Positions 9,302 to 16,273 of a stretch of 64,000 bases of DNA are shown in pieces. How positions within the stretch are numbered: position 1 is the first letter of the stretch; each line of letters starts with the position of its first letter. Below the pieces are notes generated by a model that worked only from the letters and a program-made list of their open reading frames with translations, had not been told where the DNA came from and did no database searches. Both the position numbers and the translations under genes were made by a program. The stretch is from NCBI GenBank assembly GCA_020628645.1, contig JAHDES010000001.1, forward strand, positions 124,001 to 188,000. The letters run 5' to 3'. This stretch comes from Saprospiraceae bacterium. Its GTDB lineage: Bacteria; Bacteroidota; Bacteroidia; Chitinophagales; Saprospiraceae.

Positions 9302-10060
9302 ATGAATATAAAATTTATGCAAAATATAGTCGTTTTCGGCATTTTCTTATGCCTATTACTTAGTAATGATAGTATTGCTCAATCTGCGCATCAATACCTT
9401 CGTTCTGGTAATCAAGATTATGAAGAACAAGATTATAGCAGTGCCGAAGAAAAATATCGTAAATCCTTAGAAGATGAATCTACTGCCCGAGGTAGTTATA
9501 ATTTAGGCAATTCTATTTATCAACAAGGGCGATATGAAGAAGCCGCTAAACATTTTGCGGATGCTGCTGAAAAAGCAAGAACAGATGAAGTGAAAGCCAA
9601 AGCCATGCATAATTTAGGCAACTCCTTGCTTAATCTACAACAATTTGACAAAAGTGTAGATGCTTATAAAGGTGCACTTCGCTTAAATCCTAAAGATTTA
9701 GAAACAAAATACAATCTTGCCCTCGCTCAACGTCAATTGCAACAGCAGCAGCAACAACAACAACAGCAGCAAGACAATCAATCAAACGAAGAAGAACAAA
9801 ATCAAGAACAACAAGAACAGCAACAGCAAGAACAACAACAGGACGATCAGTCCAATGAAGAAGAGCAGCAACAGCAGCAACAAAACCAAAATCAAGACGA
9901 ACAACAAGAACAGCAGGAGCAGCAACAAGCACAAGAAAAAGACTTAAATAAAGAAGAGGCGGAAAAATTGCTCCAAATTATGGATGAAGAGGAACGAAAA
10001 GTGCAAGAAAAGCTTAAAAAAGCACAAGCAGGTCCTAATAAATCATCGAAAGATTGGTAA
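9302..10060 (+). CDS. batC: BatC-type TPR protein with glutamine-rich tail
   Basis: A 252-residue exported protein. The signal peptide ends near SNDSIAQ, followed by about three tetratricopeptide repeats at 30-140 (GSYNLGNSIYQQGRYEEAAKHF, AMHNLGNSLLNLQQFDKSV, DLETKYNLALAQRQLQQ). Residues about 146-215 are almost purely Gln, Glu, Asp and Asn, and the C-terminus is a charged helix. BatC proteins are periplasmic scaffolds for BatA and BatB. Gln/Glu-rich linkers are common in this family; this one is long and encoded by a CAA/CAG-rich tract likely to vary in length. Confidence 0.88.
   Translation: MNIKFMQNIVVFGIFLCLLLSNDSIAQSAHQYLRSGNQDYEEQDYSSAEEKYRKSLEDESTARGSYNLGNSIYQQGRYEEAAKHFADAAEKARTDEVKAKAMHNLGNSLLNLQQFDKSVDAYKGALRLNPKDLETKYNLALAQRQLQQQQQQQQQQQDNQSNEEEQNQEQQEQQQQEQQQDDQSNEEEQQQQQQNQNQDEQQEQQEQQQAQEKDLNKEEAEKLLQIMDEEERKVQEKLKKAQAGPNKSSKDW
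9737..9940. repeat. CAA/CAG low-complexity tract in batC
   Basis: About 200 bases of imperfect CAA/CAG/GAA codon repeats encode the Gln-rich linker. Long open frames appear on both strands and in other frames here (Asn/Ser-rich or Val/Ala-rich); these are by-products of the repeat and not genes. Confidence 0.8.
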
Positions 10061-10127
10061 TAAAAGAACATTCCTTATAAATTTAAAAATCGTTTAACGA
10101 ATGAATAGCCCTTAAATATCCGAACTT

Positions 10128-10631
10128 ATGCGGCAATTATTTTTGACATTATTTTTATTATTTGGATGGATTCATTTAATCATCGCACAAGACGTTAGTT
10201 TTTCTGTGGAAGTAAGCACAGATTCTTTATTAATGGGCAATATGATAGAAGTGAAATTTGCTTTAAAAAATGCACATGGAACAGCTATACAAACCCCTGA
10301 TTTTGAAGGTTTCCAAATTGTAGGTGGCCCCAATCAATCTTCTAGTTTTTCTATGATAAATGGTACTACTACCCAAGAAATAAGTTATACGTACTATCTG
10401 AAACCTATTGAAGAAGGAACATTCTATATCTTGCCTGCAAGTATCGAAGTAGAAGGTGAATTTTTAGAAACTACACCCATTGAAATAATTGTATATCCCA
10501 ATCCTGATGGAATTATACAAGAAATGCCTTCTAAAAAGAAACAAGATATGTTTTCATGGGATCGCCCCTTTTCTACTCCACCCAAAGCAAAAGAAAAACC
10601 AAAGAAAAAACGAAAAATCTACAAAATGTAA
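10128..10631 (+). CDS. Short BatD paralogue (N-terminal domain only)
   Basis: A 167-residue exported protein with a signal peptide ending near IIAQ and one beta-sandwich domain matching the first domain of the full-length BatD next door. Compare VEVSTDSLLMGNMIEVKFALKN with FQASSDARQVVIGNTFTVSY, GFQIVGGPNQSSSFSMING with NFQILSGPSQSTSVSIING, and the shared ending IEEGTFYILPASIEVEG / KSIGKYRINPASILANG. It lacks the remaining domains and the membrane anchor and ends in a basic tail (KEKPKKKRKIYKM). The stop lies 15 bases before batD. It may be a soluble decoy or partner of BatD, or a leftover of tandem duplication; the intact frame and signal peptide argue for a working gene. Confidence 0.85.
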   Translation: MRQLFLTLFLLFGWIHLIIAQDVSFSVEVSTDSLLMGNMIEVKFALKNAHGTAIQTPDFEGFQIVGGPNQSSSFSMINGTTTQEISYTYYLKPIEEGTFYILPASIEVEGEFLETTPIEIIVYPNPDGIIQEMPSKKKQDMFSWDRPFSTPPKAKEKPKKKRKIYKM

Positions 10632-10646
10632 GCCCTTTACACACTT

Positions 10647-12428
10647 ATGCAAAAGTATAGCATCATACAATATAGTCGGTCTATTCTCCCCTTCTTTTTT
10701 CTATTAGTAATTATAGCATCAGTTGGGGCGCAAAATATATCTTTCCAAGCATCTTCTGATGCACGACAGGTAGTTATAGGAAATACCTTTACCGTAAGTT
10801 ATACTTTAAAAAATGCTGATCCCAGTGATTTTACTCCTCCTAATTTTAAGAACTTCCAAATCCTATCTGGCCCCAGTCAATCAACAAGTGTTTCTATTAT
10901 CAATGGTAGAAAAAGCCAAGAAATTGGATACTCTTATGTTTTACAACCAAAATCAATTGGTAAATATCGTATTAATCCTGCTTCCATACTTGCAAATGGT
11001 AAAAAAGTACAATCTAATGCCATCCAAGTAGAAGTGCTCAAAGGCAAAGGAAATGCGACTACACAAGCTCAAATCGACCAAGAAATAGGAAAAAATGTCT
11101 TTGTAAAACTCATTCCCAACACTTCCGAAGCTCGAATAGGACAACAAATCGTCTTAGATTACAAATTATTCACCAAGCTTGATATCAATCAGTATAATTT
11201 CGTTAGTGAACCTGAATATCCTGGGTTTTATGCACAGGAAATGCGTCAATTTAACAATCGTCCCGTACAAGAGGTGATTGATGGCGAACAATATACTACA
11301 GCTATTCTAAAACGAGTAGCCTTGTTTCCGCAACAAGCAGGAGTAGTTACCCTCGATCCAGCGCTATTGCGTGTACAAATCGTGGTAGATAAAACACAAG
11401 CTCAACGACGAAGTTTTTTCTTTCGTCCAAAAACTCGACCACATAATTTAAGAACTGAATCGCTTCAACTCAATGTGCTACCCCTACCAGACAATCCCCC
11501 AGCTACATTCACAGGTGCCGTAGGAAAATATCAATTGTCTAGTTTAGTTGATCGTAATCGTTTAACGACAGATGATGCTGTAGCAGTCAGAATGACAATT
11601 CAAGGAAATGGAGATGTAAAACAAATCCAATCTCCTGCACTTATTTTAAATGATAGTTTTGAAGTGTATGACCCTAAAATTATAGAAGAAATCACCTACG
11701 AAAGCCAACAAACCTTATATGGAAAAAAAGAAATTGAATATTTAGTCTTACCCAAATATCCAGGACGTTTTACGATACAACCAGAGTTTACCTATTTTGA
11801 TACTGATAGTTTGCGCTATGTGACACTACGCCCTCAACGTCATGCTTTGATCGTATTGAAAGGTTCTAATAAAACCACCACTATCGCACCAACGACTACA
11901 CAAGATATTCCAACAGAAGATATTCGATTTATCCAATTAACGACCAATCTTCAAAAAAATAAAACTGCTTTCTTTGGCTCTATTCCTTTTTGGATTTTAT
12001 TGATCCTTCCCTTTTTTGCACTTGGTGGTACAGTTGTATACAAACGTATTCAAGATGCTAAATTGAATATCGACCCAGTTCTTGCCAAACGAAATCGAGC
12101 AAAAAAATTAGTAGAAAAACGATTGGTGAATGCGAAAAAATATTTAGGTGAGAATAAAAGTCATCCATTTTATGATGAAATCTCACGAGCTATGCTTGGC
12201 TATGTTTGTGATAAATTAAATATTCAAACCGCCGATCTTACCAAAGATAATGTACAGGAAAAACTTCGTTCCTTAGACGTGAAAGAAGAGAACATTAACC
12301 AGTTTTTGGAGATTATCAAAAATTGTGAAATTGCTCTTTTTGCTGGAATGGATAATTCTGCCGCCATGCAAGCCACTTATGATAACACCTTGGATGTAGT
12401 CACCAATATTGAAGCCAATTTGATGTAG
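10647..12428 (+). CDS. batD: BatD-type membrane protein (oxygen tolerance family)
   Basis: A 593-residue protein of the BatD family. A signal peptide (ending near SVGAQ) leads into several periplasmic beta-sandwich domains (about 30-430), then a membrane helix at about 443-465 (FWILLILPFFALGGTVVY) and a cytoplasmic helical tail of about 125 residues with DEISRAMLGYVCDKLNI. It closes the operon. No BatE (TPR-SH3) gene follows, as it often does in Bacteroidota; the next 400 bases hold only repeats. Probably the large periplasmic subunit that holds the VWA proteins together. Confidence 0.9.
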   Translation: MQKYSIIQYSRSILPFFFLLVIIASVGAQNISFQASSDARQVVIGNTFTVSYTLKNADPSDFTPPNFKNFQILSGPSQSTSVSIINGRKSQEIGYSYVLQPKSIGKYRINPASILANGKKVQSNAIQVEVLKGKGNATTQAQIDQEIGKNVFVKLIPNTSEARIGQQIVLDYKLFTKLDINQYNFVSEPEYPGFYAQEMRQFNNRPVQEVIDGEQYTTAILKRVALFPQQAGVVTLDPALLRVQIVVDKTQAQRRSFFFRPKTRPHNLRTESLQLNVLPLPDNPPATFTGAVGKYQLSSLVDRNRLTTDDAVAVRMTIQGNGDVKQIQSPALILNDSFEVYDPKIIEEITYESQQTLYGKKEIEYLVLPKYPGRFTIQPEFTYFDTDSLRYVTLRPQRHALIVLKGSNKTTTIAPTTTQDIPTEDIRFIQLTTNLQKNKTAFFGSIPFWILLILPFFALGGTVVYKRIQDAKLNIDPVLAKRNRAKKLVEKRLVNAKKYLGENKSHPFYDEISRAMLGYVCDKLNIQTADLTKDNVQEKLRSLDVKEENINQFLEIIKNCEIALFAGMDNSAAMQATYDNTLDVVTNIEANLM

Positions 12429-12559
12429 CGTCAACTATATTCTCAACCAACCTTAATCTTCTAGAAGTATCATATTAATACTAAATGCAGAAGTTAGAAA
12501 TTTTGCACCTATCAAATTCCTCAATAATGGAATGAAGCTATTGATATCAATTATATTAT

Positions 12560-12665
12560 ACGCAATTGAATAAGTGATTTCGTAAATCACACCTTCAACG
12601 TATAATGCCGATTTGAAAAAATCGTAAATTATGTACGAAAGAATTTTGTCAATTCGGTATTATAG
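12560..12665 (+). repeat. Dispersed repeat R1, copy A
   Basis: A 106-bp intergenic element that recurs in reverse at 14616-14751. Matching stretches include acgcaattgaataagtga, gtaaatcacacctt and ttgaaaaaatc. It contains two hairpins: GTGATTT-cgt-AAATCAC and CGATTT-GAAA-AAATCG. No coding frame is visible. With copy B it brackets the subtilase gene as an inverted pair. Confidence 0.8.
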
Positions 12666-12764
12666 CTCTTTCCTCATTTCATCGTATATATCCTTCTATA
12701 TTTCTCTTATTATTTATGATGATTTTTTCTAATATTATTTTGTTATAACAATATATAGAAGTAT

Positions 12765-12784
12765 TTTAGCGAAAATTCGCTAAA
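12765..12784. promoter_or_regulatory. Perfect palindrome upstream of the subtilase gene
   Basis: TTTAGCGAAAATTCGCTAAA is a perfect inverted repeat (9-base arms, 2-base centre) 46 bases before the start codon of the subtilase gene. It is followed by a partial echo (tcgcgaatt). It could be a repressor site or an RNA hairpin in the leader; the sequence alone does not decide. Confidence 0.4.
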
Positions 12785-12830
12785 TCGCGAATTATGTAAC
12801 CATTTTAAAACCACACAACTAATTACACCA

Positions 12831-14363
12831 ATGAAAAAGATTGTACTCTTTGCCTCCATTTGCCTTTTCTTCTTTGGCTGCCAAAAAGAACTTATAGATG
12901 ACACATTAGTAACTTCAGATCCATTATCAAGAACCGAAATCGATCAACTTATCTTACAAAAGCTTCAATCCGAAAATGAATTTTGGTGGTACATGCTTAA
13001 TGACCAAGTAATATGGAGTGCTCTGCAAGAAAGTGATGGTATATTAAGTGTTGGATATAAACCACGCGATTACCAAAATGTGAATCAAACGATTCATCAA
13101 ATTGACCTTCAAAGTAGTGAATGGTCTGCTGCTAGAGAAGAAACTATTTCACTTATCGAAAAAATAGCTGCTGAAGAAAATCTAGATTTTTCTAGAGACA
13201 GTGACATTCGAATAAAAACTAATTTACCAGTTATTCAAGTAAAAAATATAAACTTTGCAATTGTACAAGCATTGCGTGCTGATAAATCTTTGATTCGCTA
13301 TGCAGAACCTATGGGTTATTCCATAGAGCCCGACGTCAATTTATCTCAATTGAAAAGTAGTTCAGGCTGTGATAATTCACCTTCAAACAATATCAATAGC
13401 AACGATTACACTACGATTTCTCCTAATGCAACACAACCTTGGACGTTTGATGGGTTAAATGTTCCTAATGCTTGGGCTTATAGTCAAGGAGATAATATTG
13501 GAGTAGCATTATTAGATACAGGTACTTCTGATGACCAAGTCAAATTACGCTCAAAATATGATTCTGGGCAATCCAAAAATCGTTATATCGACCCTCAAAG
13601 TACACACTACACGGCAGGATGGTGGTGGTGGCAAAGTGCTACCTTGGATTCCCCTCACGATCAATGTGGTCATGGTACGCAGATGGCAGGAACCATTGCT
13701 GGGCCTCGTGCAGGAGGAGGTTCTACAGTAGGAGTAGCTTACAAAGCAAACCTTATCCCTTATCGTTGTGTAGAAGATGTCGTTATCAATGAATCATCAG
13801 AGAAAGATGGAGTAAGTGATGCATTGGTCGATGCTGCTAACCGTAATGATGTTCAGATTATCAGTATGTCATTGGGAGACATTATTTCGAGTAGCCAAGT
13901 TGCTGATGCTATTCATTACGCAAACAATAGTGGTGTATTGATCTTTGCTGCTGCAGGAACATCTCTTTCTTGGACTAGTTGGTATGGAGTTATTTTCCCT
14001 GCTTGGATGCCAGAGACAGTAGCAGTTACAGGAGTGACCGATGCTACTAATTATGAAAGATGTGCTTACTGCCATGACGGTAGTGAAGTAGATTTTGTAG
14101 TAGCTATGCAACGTGCTAATGATGATAGCCGCACTTCATTAACTTTAGCTCAAAGTGGCAATACACCTTCTTATGTTGGAGGTTCGTCAACTGCTACAGC
14201 ACATACAGCAGGTGTGGCAGCTTTGATTTGGGCTCATAATTCAGGATTTGATAAAACAGATGTATTAGATCGCTTAAAACTCGCTTCTGAAAACTATCCA
14301 AATCGAGATGGAAGTTTTGGTTATGGAAAATATGATGCCTTAGTTGCGGTGAGAGGATATTAA
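12831..14363 (+). CDS. Subtilisin-like (S8) serine peptidase lipoprotein, atypical oxyanion residue
   Basis: A 510-residue S8-family protein with a lipoprotein signal (LFFFGC, Cys at about 17) and a pro-region up to about residue 200. The catalytic residues are Asp229 (ALLDTG), His281 (CGHGTQMAG) and Ser453 (GGSSTATAHTAG). The usual GTSMAxP motif is changed to GSSTATA, so the following proline is lost. At the oxyanion position, where subtilisins have AAGN, this protein has AAAGTS (Thr377). It may therefore be slow, specialised or inactive. It is a single-gene unit with a strong terminator downstream, flanked by inverted copies of repeat R1. Likely anchored in the outer membrane or facing the periplasm. 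Confidence 0.88.
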   Translation: MKKIVLFASICLFFFGCQKELIDDTLVTSDPLSRTEIDQLILQKLQSENEFWWYMLNDQVIWSALQESDGILSVGYKPRDYQNVNQTIHQIDLQSSEWSAAREETISLIEKIAAEENLDFSRDSDIRIKTNLPVIQVKNINFAIVQALRADKSLIRYAEPMGYSIEPDVNLSQLKSSSGCDNSPSNNINSNDYTTISPNATQPWTFDGLNVPNAWAYSQGDNIGVALLDTGTSDDQVKLRSKYDSGQSKNRYIDPQSTHYTAGWWWWQSATLDSPHDQCGHGTQMAGTIAGPRAGGGSTVGVAYKANLIPYRCVEDVVINESSEKDGVSDALVDAANRNDVQIISMSLGDIISSSQVADAIHYANNSGVLIFAAAGTSLSWTSWYGVIFPAWMPETVAVTGVTDATNYERCAYCHDGSEVDFVVAMQRANDDSRTSLTLAQSGNTPSYVGGSSTATAHTAGVAALIWAHNSGFDKTDVLDRLKLASENYPNRDGSFGYGKYDALVAVRGY

Positions 14364-14405
14364 TTTCCTTACCTCATATACAATACATATTGATTATTCA
14401 ATAAT

Positions 14406-14440
14406 AAAAATAGCCACTTCAAAAAAGTGGCTATTTTTTT
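14406..14440 (+). terminator. Rho-independent terminator of the subtilase gene
   Basis: A tagccactt / aagtggcta stem with a 5-base A-rich loop is followed by a T run, about 45 bases after the stop codon. Confidence 0.85.
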
Positions 14441-14601
14441 ATTTTCTCCCCTTTAGTTCTTTTGACAAGAAATTCTTCTGTGTGGAAGAAAATATCTTCT
14501 TGCTCATCAATAATAATTTTCTTTCTTCTTCTAAAGACAAATGTTACTTCATCAAGTTCAGGGGTTTAGTAAGACACTGAACATGCAGGTGGAGCAATCA
14601 T
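14431..14601 (-). pseudogene. Possible small gene remnant interrupted by a stop codon
   Basis: On the minus strand a frame from ATG 14601 reads MIAPPACSVSY, meets a TAA (14566-14568), then continues for 44 codons as TPELDEVTFVFRRRKK... to ...RTKGEKIKK and a TAG at 14431. The second part has a natural protein-like composition but no start codon of its own. The frame begins about 15 bases from repeat R1 copy B. It could be the 3' end of a decayed gene; I do not recognise the family, and chance is possible. Confidence 0.25.
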
Positions 14602-14615
14602 ATGAGTTATGCTTA

Positions 14616-14751
14616 CTATTATATCGTTTTGACAAAATCCTTTCGTATATAATTTATGATTTTTTCAAAGCGGCATTTTCTTGAATCCCGTACCTGCAAG
14701 GTCGGGGATACGTTTAAGGTGTGATTTACAAAATCACTTATTCAATTGCGT
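14616..14751 (-). repeat. Dispersed repeat R1, copy B (inverted)
   Basis: This is the reverse complement of R1 copy A with clear similarity along its length, including the GTGATTT / AAATCAC hairpin. It carries about 30 extra bases near 14680-14710 that form their own hairpin (cccgtacct-gca-aggtcggg). The extra hairpin looks like an insertion into, or a loss from, an otherwise shared element. Confidence 0.78.
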
Positions 14752-14820
14752 TAGTACTTGCCAAACTAGAATGTTCTTTTCTTTTATCATTTTACTAGAT
14801 AGAGCCATAAATAACTAAAA

Positions 14821-14906
14821 TTCAAACTCAAGTATCAAGTTCAAGCACAAATGCTCAAATAATAAAATAGCTTTTTTGAATTTGCGTTTGATACTTGCAC
14901 TTTGAG
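14821..14906 (-). repeat. Dispersed repeat R2, copy A
   Basis: An 86-bp element that recurs inverted at 63726-63808. The two ends are almost identical between copies (about 30 bases on each side), while the central 25 or so bases differ. Within each copy the ends are imperfect inverted repeats sharing the core CAAGTATCAA / TTGATACTTG, so the element can fold into a long hairpin with a variable tip. No coding potential. Confidence 0.8.
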
Positions 14907-14997
14907 ATTTATTATTCTCTTGTGTATTTATCTATACCATCATTGGAAGGTAGTATTGTTTATTATAGAATGAAAGATAAGTTATAGAAACAACAAA

Positions 14998-15020
14998 GCC
15001 ACACCCAGGACGGGTGTGGC
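14998..15020 (-). terminator. Hairpin terminator of the rplU-rpmA operon
   Basis: A 9-bp perfect GC-rich stem (gccacaccc / gggtgtggc) with a 5-base loop lies about 50 bases after the rpmA stop codon. The T tract on the minus strand is broken (TTTGTTGTTT), but the stem is strong. Confidence 0.7.
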
Positions 15021-15068
15021 CCAACAAAAAAATATAAAGCTATGAAAACTAAAACTATTAAATTCTTT

Positions 15069-15749
15069 TTATTCTTCTTCTACACTTGCAGTAGGTTCTA
15101 CACCGCCATCAAGGTAGTCTTGGTATTTTTCTAATTCTTCCCACTCACCATTCACTGCCATTGCAGCTTGTTTAGGCCATGTAGTAGGATTATGCATCTG
15201 ATAACGATTTCCAGCATTTACTAATACTTCTTTAAGTTGATCGAAAGAAGCCTCAGATAGTGCTTTCCAAGTAGGAATTCCCGCTGTAGTTAATAATTCT
15301 GCAATTTTCGGGCCAATTCCTTCAATGAAAGTTAAGTCATCTGCCTTGACTTTCTTACCCGAAGGTAAAACAATTTTTTCAGAAGATGCAACTTTTTGAA
15401 TAGGTTCTTTAACCTCTTCCACAACAGGAACGTCTGGAGCAACTGATTTGTTTTGTGATTTAGTAGTTTTTGCTACTTTTTCTTCCACAACTACTCCTGA
15501 AGGGATCACACTTACGAAAGTACGATTCTTTTTTCTTTTGTTGAACGTAATTGTTCCTGCGATTGCTGCATGGAGGGTATGATCTTTACCCATATAAACA
15601 TTTTCGCCTGCATGGAATTTAGTCCCTCTTTGGCGAATAATAATATTTCCAGCTATTACTTGTTGCCCTCCGAATATTTTTACGCCTAATCGTTTACTCT
15701 TACTATCCCGTCCATTATCCGTACTACCAACACCTTTTTTATGTGCCAT
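15069..15749 (-). CDS. rpmA: 50S ribosomal protein L27 with C-terminal helix-hairpin-helix extension
   Basis: Residues 1-83 are an ordinary bacterial L27: [20 protein letters not shown], then [22 protein letters not shown] and [13 protein letters not shown]27 is normally about 85 residues; this product has 226. After a Lys/Val/Glu-rich linker (about 90-130), residues 133-215 form a helix-hairpin-helix domain with [17 protein letters not shown] and [20 protein letters not shown], ending in an acidic tail. I recall the same domain attached to L21 in some Bacteroidota; here L21 is short and L27 carries it. The frame is continuous, so this is a real fusion. It lies 39 bases after rplU. Confidence 0.95.
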   Translation of the reverse strand: MAHKKGVGSTDNGRDSKSKRLGVKIFGGQQVIAGNIIIRQRGTKFHAGENVYMGKDHTLHAAIAGTITFNKRKKNRTFVSVIPSGVVVEEKVAKTTKSQNKSVAPDVPVVEEVKEPIQKVASSEKIVLPSGKKVKADDLTFIEGIGPKIAELLTTAGIPTWKALSEASFDQLKEVLVNAGNRYQMHNPTTWPKQAAMAVNGEWEELEKYQDYLDGGVEPTASVEEE

Positions 15750-15788
15750 TTCAAAAAACTTAGATTAAAGTTAATTATTTTTATTTAA

Positions 15789-16100
15789 TTATCCAACTAT
15801 ACTATCCACTTTGATCTTAGAAAAAGATTGTCGATGACCATTTTTCACTTTGTATCCTTTTCTTCGTTTCTTCTTAAAAACGATCACTTTGTCTCCTTTT
15901 ACATGCTCTAAAACTGTGGCTTTCACAGATGCAGCACTAATATTCGGCGTGCCAACAGAAACAGTGCCACCATTATCTACCAAAAGTACTTGGTCGAAAG
16001 ATAAGCTATCCCCTTCTGCAGCTTCTAACCGGTGGACGAAAAGCTCCTGCCCTTCCTCTACTTTGAATTGCTGACCGGCTATTGATACGATTGCAAACAT
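15789..16100 (-). CDS. rplU: 50S ribosomal protein L21
   Basis: A 103-residue protein of normal L21 length and sequence, with MFAIVSIAGQQFKVEEGQEL at the start and VIVFKKKRRKGYKVKNGHRQ near the end, which binds 23S rRNA. It is the first gene of the rplU-rpmA operon, with a clear promoter just upstream. It has no C-terminal extension. Confidence 0.97.
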   Translation of the reverse strand: MFAIVSIAGQQFKVEEGQELFVHRLEAAEGDSLSFDQVLLVDNGGTVSVGTPNISAASVKATVLEHVKGDKVIVFKKKRRKGYKVKNGHRQSFSKIKVDSIVG

Positions 16101-16137
16101 TGTTAGGTAATTATATTAAATTTTAAAAATAGGTCTG

Positions 16138-16168
16138 CAAAGATAGAATCTTAGCAGTAATAAAACAA
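16138..16168 (-). promoter_or_regulatory. Bacteroidota-type promoter of rplU-rpmA
   Basis: On the minus strand TATCTTTG (16145-16138) fits the -7 consensus TAnnTTTG, and a TTG (16168-16166) lies 20 bases upstream at the -33 position. Transcription should start about 30 bases before the rplU ATG. Confidence 0.7.
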
Positions 16169-16204
16169 ATTCAATCATGAAATTATTTTTCAAAAGAGCA
16201 AAAA

Positions 16205-16238
16205 AGAGCATTTTATCAAAAAAATGATAAAATACTCT
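16205..16238 (-). terminator. Terminator of the padR-pspC operon
   Basis: A 14-bp near-perfect stem (agagcattttatca against tgataaaatactct) with a 6-base A loop is followed on the minus strand by a T run, just after the stop codon at 16274. Confidence 0.8.
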
Positions 16239-16273
16239 TCTGGACAATATCAACTAATCAATTATTATTCGTT

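Noticed and set aside
9690-9947. Open frames in other frames over the batC Gln tract
   Set aside because: They come from the CAA/CAG repeat (Asn/Ser- or Val/Ala-rich) and have no natural composition.
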